A DNA stretch of 39,287 nt, taken from assembly GCF_002237365.1 (NCBI RefSeq), contig NZ_NMUO01000029.1:1-39287 (forward strand). The letters are read 5' to 3'. The position numbers were made by a program, and so were the translations under genes. This stretch comes from Zobellella denitrificans. GTDB lineage: Bacteria > Pseudomonadota > Gammaproteobacteria > Enterobacterales > Aeromonadaceae. Positions 16,074-24,952 of the stretch are shown piece after piece (the stretch's first letter is position 1; every line of letters begins with the position of its first letter). A model generated the notes under the pieces. It was not told where the DNA came from. It made no database searches and was given only the letters and a program-made list of their open reading frames with translations.

Positions 16074-18815
16074 TTAGTGAGCCTGATCCCAGTTCTCACC
16101 CACCCCGGCCTCCACCAGCAGCGGCACGTCCAGGGTCGCCGCCTGCTCCATCAGGGTACGGATTTCGTCCTTGTAGGCGTCCACCCTGTCCTCGCGGATC
16201 TCGAACACCAGTTCGTCGTGCACCTGCATCAGCATGCGCACCTCGTCCGCCGGCAGACCGGCGACCCAGGCGTCCACCTTGATCATCGCCTGCTTGATGA
16301 TGTCGGCGGCGGTACCCTGCATGGGAGCGTTGATGGCGGCCCGCTCGGCCCCCTTGCGGCGGGCACCGTTCTTGGCGTTGATCTCCGGCAGGTACAGCCG
16401 GCGGCCGAACAGGGTGGACACATAGCCCTGTTCGGCGGCCTGGGTGCGGGTTTCCTCCATATAGCGCAGCACGCCCGGGTAACGCTCGAAGTAGATGTCC
16501 ATGTAGGCCTGGGACTCGGCCCGGGGAATACCCAGCTGGCGCGACAGGCCGAAGGCGCTCATGCCGTAGATCAGGCCGAAGTTGATGGCCTTGGCCCGGC
16601 GTCGCTGCTCGCCGGTCACCTGCTCCACCGCCACTCCGAACACCTCGGCGGCGGTGGCCTTGTGGATATCCAGCCCCCTGGCGAAGGCGTCGAGCAGGCC
16701 CTGGTCCCGGGACAGGTGGGCCATGATGCGCAGCTCGATCTGGGAGTAGTCCGCCGCCACCAGCTTGTAGCCGGGTTCGGCCACGAAGGCCTGGCGGATG
16801 CGCCGCCCTTCGGGGGTGCGGATGGGGATGTTCTGCAGGTTGGGGTCGGACGACGACAACCGGCCGGTGGCGGCGTTGGCCTGGTGGTAGGAGGTGTGGA
16901 TGCGGCCGCTGTGCTCGTTGACCATCAGCGGCAGCTTGTCGGTATAGGTGGACTTGAGCTTGCTTAAGCCACGGTATTCCATCAACAGTTTGGGCAGCGG
17001 ATAGTCCAGCGCCAGCTCCTGCAGTACTTCCTCGGCGGTGGACGGCGCCCCCTTGGGGGTCTTCTTCAGCACCGGCAGCTCGAGCTTGTTGAACAGGATC
17101 TCGCCCAGCTGCTTGGTGGAGCTCAGGTTGAAGGGCTCGCCCGCCAGGTCGAAGGCCTCCTGTTCCAGCTCCTTGAGCCGTTTGGCTATCTCGTCGCTCT
17201 GGATGGCCAGCAGCTGGCTGTCGATACGCACCCCGGTGTATTCCATCCGCGCCAGTATCGGCACCAGCGGCATTTCGATGGTCTCGAACACCCGCTGCAG
17301 TTCGGGCTCGGCTGCCAGTTTCGGCGCCAGGTGGTGGTGCAGCCGCAGGGTCACGTCGGCGTCTTCCGCCGCATAGGGGCCCGCCTGCTCCAGGGGGATC
17401 TGGTTGAAGGTGAGCTGCTTGGCGCCCTTGCCGGCGATGGACTCGAAGGAAATGGTGTCCTGATTGAGGAAGAAGGACGCCATGCTGTCCATGTCGTGCC
17501 GGGTCTGCACCGAGTTGAGCACGTAGGATTCGAGCATGGTGTCGAGCAGGGCCCCCTTCAGCGCGATGCCGTGGTTCTTCAGCACATTGATGTCGTACTT
17601 GAGATTCTGCCCCAGCTTGACCTTTTGTTCGTCCTCCAGCAGCGGCTTGAGCGCCCCCAGCACCGCGGCTTCGTTCAGCTGCGCCGGCGCGTCCAGGTAA
17701 TCGTGGCCGAAGGGCACGTAGGCGGCCCGGCCCGGTTCCACCGCGAAGGACACGCCCACCACCCGCGCATCCCGGTAGTTGAGGCTGGTGGTCTCGGTAT
17801 CGAAGGCAAAATAGGGCGCCGCCTGCAGCCGCTCGATCCAGGCATCCAGCTCGGCCGGCTCCAGCACCAGCTGATAGTCGGCTTCCGGGGCCGGCACCGC
17901 CGGCTCGGCGGACTCGGCCTTTCCTTCCCCCCGCTCCAGCTCTTCCAGCAGGGTCTTGAACTCGTACTCCCGGTAGAGGGCCGCCAGGGCCTCCTTATCC
18001 GGCTCGCCCGGCTGCAGCTCGGCGGGGCCGAATTCCAGCGTCACGTCGGTCTTGATGGTGGCCAGCTCCCGGGACAAGCGCACCATCTCCTGGTGCTCGA
18101 GAAACTTGGCGGCGAAGGTCTTGGCGCCGCGGAAGCCCAAGGACGCGATCCGCTCCGGGCTGGCGGCGATGTCCTCGATGGAGCCCAGCCCCTGCAGCAG
18201 CGCCAGGGCGGTCTTCTCGCCCACCCCCGGCATGCCGGGGATGTTGTCCACCTTGTCGCCCACCAGGGCCAGCAGATCCACGATCCGCTCCGGCGGCACC
18301 CCGAACTTTTCGATCACCCCGTCCCGATCCATAAAGCTGTTCTTCATGGTGTCCATCAGCAGCACGTGCTCCGACACCAGCTGGGCCATGTCCTTGTCGC
18401 CGGTGCTGATCACCACGTCCAGCCGCTGCTCGGTGGCCTGGCGCGCCAGGGTACCGATGACGTCATCCGCCTCCACCCCATCCTCGATCAGCAGCGGCAG
18501 GCCCATGGCGCGGATAATGGCGTGGATCGGCTCCACCTGGCTGCGCAGATCGTCGGGCATGGGCGGCCGGTGCGCCTTGTAGTCGGCGTACATGTCGTTG
18601 CGGAAGGTCTTGCCCTTGGCGTCGAACACCACCGCCACCCGGGATTCGGGAAACTGCTTGTGCAGGCTGCGCAGCATGTTGGTGACCACCCGGATGGCGC
18701 CGGTGGGACGGCCGTCGCTGGTGCGCAGATCGGCCTGCTGGGAGGCGAAATAGGCACGATACAGGTAGGAGGATCCATCGACCAGGATCAGGGGTTTGGC
18801 AGGAATGGCAACCAT
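16074..18815 (-). CDS. polA: DNA polymerase I
   Basis: 913 residues (E. coli has 928), with all three domains. The N-terminal 5'-3' exonuclease (1-about 290) has [45 protein letters not shown]. The 3'-5' proofreading domain keeps catalytic Asp339/Glu341 in [11 protein letters not shown]. The polymerase has motif [16 protein letters not shown], motif [16 protein letters not shown] and motif C VHDE (865-868). It fills gaps in repair and removes Okazaki primers. The ATG at 18815 gives the conserved N-terminus; an in-frame extension to 18875 has no family support. Two DnaA-box-like sequences lie upstream, and spf lies immediately downstream. Confidence 0.98.
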   Translation of the reverse strand: MVAIPAKPLILVDGSSYLYRAYFASQQADLRTSDGRPTGAIRVVTNMLRSLHKQFPESRVAVVFDAKGKTFRNDMYADYKAHRPPMPDDLRSQVEPIHAIIRAMGLPLLIEDGVEADDVIGTLARQATEQRLDVVISTGDKDMAQLVSEHVLLMDTMKNSFMDRDGVIEKFGVPPERIVDLLALVGDKVDNIPGMPGVGEKTALALLQGLGSIEDIAASPERIASLGFRGAKTFAAKFLEHQEMVRLSRELATIKTDVTLEFGPAELQPGEPDKEALAALYREYEFKTLLEELERGEGKAESAEPAVPAPEADYQLVLEPAELDAWIERLQAAPYFAFDTETTSLNYRDARVVGVSFAVEPGRAAYVPFGHDYLDAPAQLNEAAVLGALKPLLEDEQKVKLGQNLKYDINVLKNHGIALKGALLDTMLESYVLNSVQTRHDMDSMASFFLNQDTISFESIAGKGAKQLTFNQIPLEQAGPYAAEDADVTLRLHHHLAPKLAAEPELQRVFETIEMPLVPILARMEYTGVRIDSQLLAIQSDEIAKRLKELEQEAFDLAGEPFNLSSTKQLGEILFNKLELPVLKKTPKGAPSTAEEVLQELALDYPLPKLLMEYRGLSKLKSTYTDKLPLMVNEHSGRIHTSYHQANAATGRLSSSDPNLQNIPIRTPEGRRIRQAFVAEPGYKLVAADYSQIELRIMAHLSRDQGLLDAFARGLDIHKATAAEVFGVAVEQVTGEQRRRAKAINFGLIYGMSAFGLSRQLGIPRAESQAYMDIYFERYPGVLRYMEETRTQAAEQGYVSTLFGRRLYLPEINAKNGARRKGAERAAINAPMQGTAADIIKQAMIKVDAWVAGLPADEVRMLMQVHDELVFEIREDRVDAYKDEIRTLMEQAATLDVPLLVEAGVGENWDQAH

Positions 18816-18893
18816 GGCGTCTTTCTCTTTGATGCGTTGGGCGCTAGCATGCCACAGCCGGGCCGGGGACACCACGGCGGAGCCGGAAAGGTC

Positions 18894-18902
18894 TGTGGAT
18901 AA
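18894..18902 (-). promoter_or_regulatory. DnaA box upstream of polA
   Basis: TTATCCACA on the minus strand is an exact match to the strong DnaA box (TTATNCACA), 79 bp upstream of the polA ATG. The 310-bp spacer between polA and elbB also holds an AT-rich stretch (18932-18982) and nine GATC sites between 18917 and 19094. Confidence 0.55.
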
Positions 18903-19005
18903 CTCTGTGAAGACGGGATCCGGGCCGGATCATGATCAAATAAAATACCATATATTAATCAGTGGTTTATAATTTAAATATCGATCCGGAAAGGTGATCT
19001 TGGGA

Positions 19006-19014
19006 TGTGGAAAA
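19006..19014 (-). promoter_or_regulatory. Second DnaA-box-like sequence in the polA-elbB spacer
   Basis: TTTTCCACA on the minus strand fits the relaxed consensus TTWTNCACA. It has the same orientation as the box at 18894-18902, about 112 bp further from polA and beyond the AT-rich stretch. Confidence 0.4.
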
Positions 19015-19125
19015 TTGGCAGCGGGGAGGATCTGCACAATTGTTGACCGGAATTAATGCTAGCATAGTTCCAGCGGATCGATCCGAGCCAGATCACAAAT
19101 TTCAAAAGCCGAAAAGGAGAGCCAT

Positions 19126-19773
19126 ATGAAAAAAGTTGCCGTTATCTTGAGCGGCTGCGGCGTCTATGACGGAGCGGAAATCCACGAAGCGGTACTGTGC
19201 CTGCTGCACCTGTCCCGGCATGGCGCCCGCTATCAGTGCTTCGCCCCCGACAAGCCCCAGCATCATGTGGTGAACCACCTCACCGGCGAAACCCAGGCCG
19301 GCAGCCGCAACGTGCTGGAGGAAGCCGCACGCATCGCCCGGGGCCAGATCAAGCCCCTGTCCGAGCTGAAAGCCGACGACTTCGATGCCCTGCTGCTGCC
19401 TGGCGGCTTCGGTGTCGCCAAGAACCTGTGCGACTTCGCCTTCAAGGGTGCCGAGGCCAGGGTGGATCCGCAGGTGCTGGCCGCCTGCAAGGCCTTCGCC
19501 ACCGCCCGCAAGCCCGCCGGCTACTGCTGCATCGCCCCCGTCCTGATCCCCCACGCCTACCCGGCCGGGGTCAAGGGCACCATAGGCACGGATCCGGGCA
19601 CGGCCGGGGCCTTCTCCGCCATGGGCGGCGAGCACATCGGCTGTGCCGTGACCGACGTGGTGGAAGACAGCCACTACAAGGTGATCTCCACCCCCGCCTA
19701 CATGCTGGCCGAGAACATCGCCGAAGCGGATACCGGCATCGGCAAGCTGGTGAAGCGGCTGCTGGAGATGTAA
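19126..19773 (+). CDS. elbB: Isoprenoid biosynthesis glyoxalase ElbB (DJ-1/PfpI-like)
   Basis: 215 residues. It belongs to the DJ-1/PfpI-like class I glutamine amidotransferase fold group. The N-terminus is KKVAVILSGCGVYDGAEIHE and the middle has DALLLPGGFGVAKNLCDFA. The nucleophile-elbow region KPAGYCCIAPVLIP carries the Cys, and EDSHYKVISTPAYML follows, all as in E. coli ElbB. E. coli ElbB has weak glyoxalase activity; its exact role is not settled. AAAAGGAG stands 7 bp before the ATG. The gene faces ryhB, whose terminator begins at the elbB stop codon, so the two 3' ends share one hairpin. TTGTTG (19040-19045) with CATAGT (19063-19068) is a weak candidate promoter. Confidence 0.92.
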   Translation: MKKVAVILSGCGVYDGAEIHEAVLCLLHLSRHGARYQCFAPDKPQHHVVNHLTGETQAGSRNVLEEAARIARGQIKPLSELKADDFDALLLPGGFGVAKNLCDFAFKGAEARVDPQVLAACKAFATARKPAGYCCIAPVLIPHAYPAGVKGTIGTDPGTAGAFSAMGGEHIGCAVTDVVEDSHYKVISTPAYMLAENIAEADTGIGKLVKRLLEM

Positions 19774-19799
19774 AAAAAGGGCCGGCATAAAGCCGGCCC
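19772..19799 (-). terminator. Terminator of RyhB, shared with elbB
   Basis: GGGCCGGC (19779-19786), a 5-nt loop and GCCGGCCC (19792-19799) form an 8-bp perfect stem. On the minus strand seven T follow (19772-19778), giving a strong intrinsic terminator for RyhB. For elbB on the plus strand only GAAAAC follows. The same 8-bp stem recurs at 27561-27581. Confidence 0.88.
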
Positions 19800-19889
19800 G
19801 AAAACTCTGGAAGCAATGTGAGCAATGTCGTGCCTTCGCAAGCTGTCTTCACCTACACCTAGCAGAAGTGGAAGTCATCTTCGGAAAGC
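19772..19889 (-). ncRNA. ryhB: RyhB small RNA (Fur-regulated)
   Basis: The core on the minus strand, plus coordinates 19807-19834, contains GCACGACATTGCTCACATTG followed by CTTCCAG. This is the conserved target-pairing segment of E. coli and Vibrio RyhB. A strong terminator with a T7 tract ends it at about 19772. A Fur box overlaps its promoter. With the start site inferred near 19889 the RNA is about 118 nt, longer than the 90 nt of E. coli and shorter than the Vibrio form. RyhB acts with Hfq to repress mRNAs of iron-using proteins when iron is low and Fur releases the promoter. Several potential iron-linked genes are in this window (hemN, hemC, cytochromes, cyaY). It lies between elbB and yhhQ. 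Confidence 0.93.
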
Positions 19890-19891
19890 GA

Positions 19892-19910
19892 GTTAACGAT
19901 AATCGTTATC
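19892..19910. promoter_or_regulatory. Fur box of ryhB
   Basis: GTTAACGATAATCGTTATC matches 16 of 19 positions of the Fur consensus GATAATGATAATCATTATC and is centrally palindromic. It covers the -10 and part of the spacer of the ryhB promoter, so iron-loaded Fur would block it. Confidence 0.9.
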
Positions 19911-19924
19911 ATTTGTGATTGCAA
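19896..19924 (-). promoter_or_regulatory. ryhB promoter
   Basis: On the minus strand TTGCAA (-35, 19919-19924), a 17-bp spacer and TATCGT (-10, 19896-19901). Each hexamer matches 4 of 6. Transcription should start near 19889. Confidence 0.65.
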
Positions 19925-19952
19925 ATCTTTTTTCCGCTTTTCCGCAAATAAA

Positions 19953-19983
19953 ACGGGCTCCGGTGATGGTCACCGGAGCCCGT
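19953..19983 (-). terminator. Terminator of yhhQ
   Basis: ACGGGCTCCGGTGA (19953-19966) and TCACCGGAGCCCGT (19970-19983) form a perfect 14-bp stem around 3 nt. On the minus strand TTTTATTT follows. It lies 16 bp after the yhhQ stop and insulates ryhB from it. Confidence 0.88.
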
Positions 19984-19999
19984 TCTTGCCGTGCCGCCC

Positions 20000-20659
20000 T
20001 CAGTAGCCGGTTTGCACCCGGGGCTCCTGCTCGCCCAGGAACTTGCGGCTCAGGTATTTGAGCAGCAGGCCGTAAGCCGGCACGAACAGGGCCAGGCTGA
20101 ACACCAGCTTGAACAGGTAGTCGACCAGGGCGATCTCCACCCAGTGCTCCGCCATAAAGGGATCCGGCGAACGGTAGAAGGCCAGGCTGAAGAAGGCCAG
20201 GGTATCCACCAGGTTGCCGAAGATGGTGGAGCAGGTGGGCGCCACCCACCAGGCCTTGATCCGGCGCAGCCGGTTGAACACCGACACGTCCATGATCTGG
20301 CCCAGCACATAGGCCATAAAGCTGGCCAGGGCGATGCGGGCCACGAACAGGTTGAACTCGGACAGGGCCGCCAGGCCCTGGTAGCGGGCCTCGAAGAACA
20401 GCACCGACAGCACATAGGAGGTGGCCAGGGCCGGCAGCATCACGTAGAAGATGATGCGCCGGGCCATGCCGGCGCCGAAGATGCGTACCGTCAGATCCGT
20501 GGCCAGGTAGATGAAGGGAAAGCTGAGCGCGCCCCAGGTGGTATGGAAGCCGAACAGGGTAAAGGGCAGCTGCACCAGGTAGTTGCTGGCGGCGATGATG
20601 GCGACGTGGAACAGCGACAGCCGGATCAGCGCCGTCTGGTATTGAGCGGGAGAAATCAC
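20000..20659 (-). CDS. yhhQ: 7-cyano-7-deazaguanine / preQ1 transporter YhhQ
   Basis: 219 residues, with about six membrane helices. It imports the queuosine precursor preQ0 (and probably preQ1) across the inner membrane. It is very close to E. coli YhhQ: SNYLVQLPFTLFGFHTTWGA, FPFIYLATDLTVRIFG, ARRIIF, FMAYVLGQIMDV, FGNLVDTLAFF and MAEHWVEIALVDY. The start is a GTG at 20659, chosen because AAGGTGA stands 5 bp before it and because it gives the E. coli-like N-terminus; an ATG at 20749 lies upstream of the promoter. A preQ1-I riboswitch covers the ribosome binding site, which supports the transport role. Flanked by ryhB downstream and a DUF3630 gene upstream. Confidence 0.95.
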   Translation of the reverse strand: MISPAQYQTALIRLSLFHVAIIAASNYLVQLPFTLFGFHTTWGALSFPFIYLATDLTVRIFGAGMARRIIFYVMLPALATSYVLSVLFFEARYQGLAALSEFNLFVARIALASFMAYVLGQIMDVSVFNRLRRIKAWWVAPTCSTIFGNLVDTLAFFSLAFYRSPDPFMAEHWVEIALVDYLFKLVFSLALFVPAYGLLLKYLSRKFLGEQEPRVQTGY

Positions 20660-20664
20660 TTTTT

Positions 20665-20698
20665 CACCTTTTTGTTCAATGGGGTAAGGGAACCCATC
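20665..20698 (-). promoter_or_regulatory. preQ1 class I riboswitch controlling yhhQ translation
   Basis: On the minus strand the stem AUGGG/CCCAU encloses the loop UUCCCUUAC. The A-rich tail UUGAACAAAAAGG follows. Loop CCUU can pair with AAGG (20667-20670), giving the H-type pseudoknot of preQ1-I. The layout and many bases match the well-studied Thermoanaerobacter tengcongensis aptamer (GGGU...ACCCC, then AACAAAA...AGG). The paired AAGG is the Shine-Dalgarno of yhhQ, so ligand binding should hide it and lower uptake. Confidence 0.82.
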
Positions 20699-20721
20699 CC
20701 GGTGCGGGTTGGACAGGCCGC

Positions 20722-20749
20722 AGTATAAGGCCGCGCCGTGAATTGACAA
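20722..20749 (-). promoter_or_regulatory. yhhQ promoter
   Basis: On the minus strand TTGTCA (-35, 20744-20749), a 16-bp spacer and TATACT (-10, 20722-20727), each matching 5 of 6. The start site near 20715 gives a leader of about 56 nt that holds the preQ1 aptamer. The rest of the 177-bp gap holds only a weak hairpin, AGCGGC/GCCGCT (20779-20799), after the DUF3630 gene. Confidence 0.75.
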
Positions 20750-20836
20750 CCGCCTTGTTTTTAAGCACCGGAATGCGAAGCGGCGCCATTTTAGCCGCTC
20801 TCCGGGATTTTGTCTTCACTTAAAGATAAATCCACC

Positions 20837-21103
20837 CTAACGGGAAAGGCCCCGGTTCCACTGTGCCGTCAGCCAGTCGGCCGCCTCCTGGTCCTGCTCG
20901 CCCAACGGCTGCAGCCAGGCGGCATCCGCGTAGTGCTGGAAGCACAGCAGCAGCCGGCTGCCTTCAAAGGCCACCAGCCACTGGTGGTAATCGGCTCCCT
21001 CCTCCCGCTCGACGAGGTCGAGCTCCAGCTCCCGCACCAGGCGCTCGGCCCAGGCGGGAAAGTTTTCCATGGTCAGGCTAATGTCGGTGGTCAATGTCTT
21101 CAT
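20837..21103 (-). CDS. DUF3630 family protein
   Basis: 88 residues from the ATG at 21103. The segments WAERLVRELELDLVEREEGA, DYHQWLVAFEGSRLLLCFQH and WLQPLGEQDQEAADWL match the small DUF3630 family of Vibrio, Shewanella and Aeromonas relatives. Function unknown. No signal peptide or membrane segment is seen, so it is probably cytoplasmic. Its ATG is 2 bp after the selO stop, so it is translated from the selO transcript. Confidence 0.78.
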   Translation of the reverse strand: MKTLTTDISLTMENFPAWAERLVRELELDLVEREEGADYHQWLVAFEGSRLLLCFQHYADAAWLQPLGEQDQEAADWLTAQWNRGLSR

Positions 21104-21105
21104 GA

Positions 21106-22539
21106 TCAGGAACTGCAGGAAACACAAATCTGTCCGGCCCACTCGGGGGCCGGGGCGGCGTAGTAATCGAATTCGGGCTGCTCGTCGAAGGGCCGGGACA
21201 GCACCTGCAGCAGCAGCGCCGCCTCGCTCATGTCGCCCCGCTCGGCCCGCTCGATGGCCTGCTGGGCCAGGTGGTTGCGCAGCACGTACTTGGGGTTGAC
21301 CGCGTTCATCTGCGCGACCTTGTCGCCGTGGTCCCGGCCTTCCCGGGCCAGCCGGGCCTGGTAGCGGCCGAACCAGTCGTCCCAGGCGCCGGCATCGCTC
21401 AGCAGGGCGAGCAACGGCTCGGGAACCGGCCCTTCCGGCGCCAGCAGCGCCAGCCGGCGGAACCAGCAGCTGTAGTCCACCTGCTGGGCCGCCATCAGAT
21501 TGAACATGTCCCGGAACAGGGCGGGATCCTCGTCTTCCCAGGCCGCCAGCCCCAGTTTCTGTCGCATCGCTTCGGAGAAACTGGACAACAGCGCATATTC
21601 ATAGCCGTCCAGGGCCTGGCGCAGCGACTCCACCGGCACCAGCCCCGACAACGCCTGGGCCAGCCGCTGCAGGTTCCAGTAGCCCACCGAGGGCTGCTGA
21701 TCGTAGGCATAGCGGCCCGCATGATCCGAGTGGTTGCAGATATGGCCGGGATTGTAGCCGTCGAGGAAACCGTAGGGGCCGTAGTCCAGGGTCAGGCCCA
21801 GCATCGACATGTTGTCGGTATTCATCACCCCGTGGCAGAAGCCCACCGCCTGCCACCGGGCAATAAGGGTGGCGGTACGCTGCACCACCCGCTCGAACAG
21901 GGCGGCGTAGCCGGCCTGGTCCTGGCTCAGATCCGGCCACTGGGTCTGGATCAGGTAGTCGAGCAGGGCGGGAATGCGCTCCGCCTCGCCGCTGTAATAG
22001 AAATACTCGAAGTGGCCGAAGCGCAGGTGGCTCTGAGCCACGCGCAGCACGGCGGCCCCCGGCTCCACCTGCTCCCGGTACACCGGCTCTTCACTGCCCA
22101 CCAGGCACAGCGCCCGGGTGGTGGGGATGCCCAGATGATGCAAGGCCTCGGAGGCCAGGTATTCGCGCAGGGAGGAACGCAGCACCGCCCGGCCATCGCC
22201 GAAGCGGGAATAGGGGGTCTTGCCCGCCCCCTTGAGGTGCAGATCCCAGCGCTGGCCGTCGGGCGCCACCACCTCGCCCAGCAACAGGGCACGGCCGTCT
22301 CCCAGCCGGGGGCTGTAGCCGCCGAACTGGTGGCCGGCATAGACCTGGGCGAAGGGCGCCATGTCCGGCAGCAGCCGGGTACCGCTGGTGACCTCCAGCC
22401 ACTGCTGATCGGACAAGGCCATGCCCAGCGCCTCGGCCAGGGGGTAATTCACCAGCAACAGCCGGGGTGCTTGCAGCGGCGTCGGTTCGACCCGGCTGCC
22501 GGCCCAGTCAAAAGTTGCATATTGATTGCTTAATATCAC
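21106..22539 (-). CDS. selO: Protein adenylyltransferase SelO (YdiU)
   Basis: 477 residues, the usual length. SelO is a pseudokinase that transfers AMP from ATP to Ser, Thr or Tyr of target proteins and is linked to redox stress. Motifs in order: AGHQFGGYSPRLGDGRALLLG, DLHLKGAGKTPYSRFGDGRA, LREYLASEALHHLGIPTTRA, FCHGVMNTDNMSMLGLTLDY and GYNPGHICNHSD. The C-terminus ends CVSCSS, the conserved Cys tail (selenocysteine in animal orthologues). The start is a GTG at 22539 after AGGGTGA. It is followed directly by a DUF3630 gene. Confidence 0.95.
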   Translation of the reverse strand: MILSNQYATFDWAGSRVEPTPLQAPRLLLVNYPLAEALGMALSDQQWLEVTSGTRLLPDMAPFAQVYAGHQFGGYSPRLGDGRALLLGEVVAPDGQRWDLHLKGAGKTPYSRFGDGRAVLRSSLREYLASEALHHLGIPTTRALCLVGSEEPVYREQVEPGAAVLRVAQSHLRFGHFEYFYYSGEAERIPALLDYLIQTQWPDLSQDQAGYAALFERVVQRTATLIARWQAVGFCHGVMNTDNMSMLGLTLDYGPYGFLDGYNPGHICNHSDHAGRYAYDQQPSVGYWNLQRLAQALSGLVPVESLRQALDGYEYALLSSFSEAMRQKLGLAAWEDEDPALFRDMFNLMAAQQVDYSCWFRRLALLAPEGPVPEPLLALLSDAGAWDDWFGRYQARLAREGRDHGDKVAQMNAVNPKYVLRNHLAQQAIERAERGDMSEAALLLQVLSRPFDEQPEFDYYAAPAPEWAGQICVSCSS

Positions 22540-22655
22540 ATTTTCACCCTGCCGCCGTCGGCCGTGTTTTATTTTTCACCTTGGCTTACCTTATACTGCT
22601 TCGGCTCAGTAAAGGAGCTCGGAAGCAATTCGTCTACCAACAATAACGGAGTTCA

Positions 22656-22958
22656 ATGATGAAGAAATTGATGACAGCCGCCGCCCTGATGGCCTTGATC
22701 GGTGCTCCTGCCTTTGCCGCCGGTGATGCGGAAGCGGGCAAGGCCAAGTCCGCCGTTTGTGCCGCCTGCCACGGCGCCGAAGGGATTTCCGCCATGGACA
22801 TCTACCCCAACCTGGCCGGCCAGAAAGCCGCCTACACCGTCAAGCAGCTGAAAGCCTTCCGTGACGGCGAGCGCAACGACCCCGTGATGGCCCCCATGGC
22901 CAAGCCGCTGTCCGACCAGGACATCGAGGATCTGGCCGCCTACTACGCCGGCCTGTAA
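22656..22958 (+). CDS. Monoheme c-type cytochrome, cytochrome c4/c553-like
   Basis: 100 residues. A Sec signal peptide ([20 protein letters not shown]) precedes one cytochrome c domain with CAACH near residue 35 and a Met ligand candidate in [15 protein letters not shown]. It is probably a soluble periplasmic electron carrier. It opens [18 protein letters not shown], nearly the same as cytochrome c4 at 5456-6073, and its middle ([11 protein letters not shown]) resembles the second half of that protein. Two ATG codons in tandem (22656, 22659) follow ACGGAG; either could be used. TATACT (22592-22597) is a good -10 candidate upstream, with a poor -35. Confidence 0.9.
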   Translation: MMKKLMTAAALMALIGAPAFAAGDAEAGKAKSAVCAACHGAEGISAMDIYPNLAGQKAAYTVKQLKAFRDGERNDPVMAPMAKPLSDQDIEDLAAYYAGL

Positions 22959-22967
22959 CGCCTGCCG

Positions 22968-22987
22968 GGTCCGCGTTTACGCGGACC
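22968..22987. terminator. Hairpin between the monoheme cytochrome and recQ
   Basis: GGTCCGCG (22968-22975), TTTA, CGCGGACC (22980-22987), 8 bp perfect, lies between the convergent 3' ends. Only TTAACA follows on the plus strand. Confidence 0.6.
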
Positions 22988-23003
22988 TTAACACCGTTAC
23001 TGC

Positions 23004-24836
23004 TCAAGCCTGCCGGCGCAACAGCGCCAGGAAGGCCGCCCCGAAACGCTCCAGCTTGCGCATGCCCACCCCGTTGATGCCCAGCAGCTCCGCTTCGGTC
23101 TTGGGCCGATAGCGGGCCAGCTCGGTGAGGGTGGCGTCGCTGAACACCACATAGGGCGGCACGTCCGCTTCCTCCGCCAGTTGCTTGCGCAACTGCCGCA
23201 GTTCCTTGAACAAGGCCCTGTCCTCGGCCCGGCTCAATCCGCTTTCGCCCTTGTCCTTTTGACGCACCCGCGCCAGCCGGGGTTCCGCCAGTTCCAGTCG
23301 TACCTCGCCGCGCAGCACCGGCCGGGCCGCCTCGGTCAGTTGCAGCACCATGTTGCGGGTGATGTTCTGGGTGAGCAGACCCGAGTGGATCAGCTGGCGC
23401 AGCACGCTGACCCAGTGCTCCTGGCTCTTGTCCTTGCCGATGCCGTAGGTGGACAGCCGGTCGTGGCCGTGATCGCGGATGCGCTGGGTGGCCGCACCGC
23501 GCAGCACCTCCACCACGTACATGACACCGAAGCCCTGACCGACCCGGTAGACACAGGACAGCGCCTTCTGGGCGTCCTCGGTGCCGTCGTAGCGCTTGGG
23601 CGGATCCAGGCAGATATCGCAGTTGCCGCAGGGCTCGCGCTGGTACTCGCCGAAGTAGTTGAGCAGCACCTGGCGCCGGCAGGTGAGCGACTCGGCGAAG
23701 GCGGCCATGACGTTGAGCTTGTACAGCTCCACCTGCAGCTGCTGCTCGTTGTCGCTGTTTTCCAGCAGCCGCCGTACCCGGCCCACATCGCCCGGATCGT
23801 ACAGCAGCAGGGCTTCCGCCGGCAGGCCGTCGCGCCCGCCCCGGCCGGTTTCCTGGTAGTAGGACTCGATGTTCTTGGGGATGTCGTAGTGCACCACGTA
23901 ACGCACGTTGGGCTTGTCGATGCCCATGCCGAAGGCGACGGTGGCCACGACAATGTCCAGATCGTCGCGGATAAAGCGCTCCTGCACCGACTGGCGCAGT
24001 TCCAGCGGCAGGCCGGCGTGGTAGCTGGCGGCCCGGTGGCCCCGGGCCAGCAGCCGCTCGGCCACTTCCTCCACCCGCTTGCGGCTGGAGCAGTAGACGA
24101 TGCCGCACTGGCCGCCCTGCTCGGCCACGTAGCGCAGCAGCTGGTCGATGCCCTTGAATTTTTCCACCAGGGTGTAGCGGATATTGGGTCGATCGAAGCT
24201 GGCGATATGGATGAGGGGGTCGGTCAGGTCGAGCCGGCCCAGCATGTCCCGGCGGGTGGCCTCGTCGGCGGTGGCGGTGAGCGCCATCACCGGAATATGG
24301 GGAAACCACTGCTTGAGCCGGCCCAGCTCGGCGTACTCGGGCCTGAAGTCGTGGCCCCACTGGGAGATGCAGTGGGCCTCGTCGATGGCAAACAGGCCGA
24401 GATCCAGTTCCCCCAGCCGCTCCATGAACTCGTGCTGCAACAGCCGCTCCGGCGATACGTAGAGCAGCTTGATCTCGCCCCGGCGCAGGGCGGCGAAGTG
24501 GCGCAGCATCTCCTCCCGGCTCAGCGCACTGTTGATATAGACGGCGGCCACGCCGTTGGCGACCAGGGTATCCACCTGATCCTTCATCAGCGAGATCAGC
24601 GGCGACACCACCACGGTGAGGCCCGGGCGCAGCAGGGCGGGGATCTGGTAGCAAAGGGACTTGCCGCCGCCGGTGGGCTTGATCACCAGGGCATCGCGCC
24701 CGGCGATCACCGCCTCGATAATCTCCTGCTGGCCGTCGCGAAAGGACTGGTAGCCGAACACCTGCTGCAGTACCGCCAGCGGGCTGTCGGGAATGGCGAT
24801 GGCATCGGAGGGGTCGGGCGAGGCAGTCATGGGCAT
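23004..24836 (-). CDS. recQ: ATP-dependent DNA helicase RecQ
   Basis: 610 residues (E. coli 609). A 3'-5' DNA helicase in the RecF recombination pathway and replication-fork repair. Motif 0 is [12 protein letters not shown], Walker A is TGGGKS (55-60), and the DEAH box is in [17 protein letters not shown]. Also present are [26 protein letters not shown] and motif [12 protein letters not shown]. The zinc-binding domain has CRRQ and CGNCDIC, a winged-helix (RQC) follows, and an HRDC domain ends the protein ([20 protein letters not shown]). ATG codons at 24836 and 24830 are both possible; neither has a strong ribosome binding site. In E. coli recQ sits near yigI, rarD and rhtC, as here. Confidence 0.96.
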   Translation of the reverse strand: MPMTASPDPSDAIAIPDSPLAVLQQVFGYQSFRDGQQEIIEAVIAGRDALVIKPTGGGKSLCYQIPALLRPGLTVVVSPLISLMKDQVDTLVANGVAAVYINSALSREEMLRHFAALRRGEIKLLYVSPERLLQHEFMERLGELDLGLFAIDEAHCISQWGHDFRPEYAELGRLKQWFPHIPVMALTATADEATRRDMLGRLDLTDPLIHIASFDRPNIRYTLVEKFKGIDQLLRYVAEQGGQCGIVYCSSRKRVEEVAERLLARGHRAASYHAGLPLELRQSVQERFIRDDLDIVVATVAFGMGIDKPNVRYVVHYDIPKNIESYYQETGRGGRDGLPAEALLLYDPGDVGRVRRLLENSDNEQQLQVELYKLNVMAAFAESLTCRRQVLLNYFGEYQREPCGNCDICLDPPKRYDGTEDAQKALSCVYRVGQGFGVMYVVEVLRGAATQRIRDHGHDRLSTYGIGKDKSQEHWVSVLRQLIHSGLLTQNITRNMVLQLTEAARPVLRGEVRLELAEPRLARVRQKDKGESGLSRAEDRALFKELRQLRKQLAEEADVPPYVVFSDATLTELARYRPKTEAELLGINGVGMRKLERFGAAFLALLRRQA

Positions 24837-24952
24837 CCGCTAGCTGAAAGGAAGCGGGCATTGTAAAGCAGGGGGCGGCAACAATAAACCGCGCTTGCCC
24901 GGGTTAACAATACGGCGACATGGCCGGTGCAACAGATCCAGATTCATTATAA

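Noticed and set aside
18894-19094. Chromosomal replication origin
   Set aside because: Only two DnaA boxes and no dnaA, dnaN, mnmG or mioC nearby; the signals fit control of polA better.
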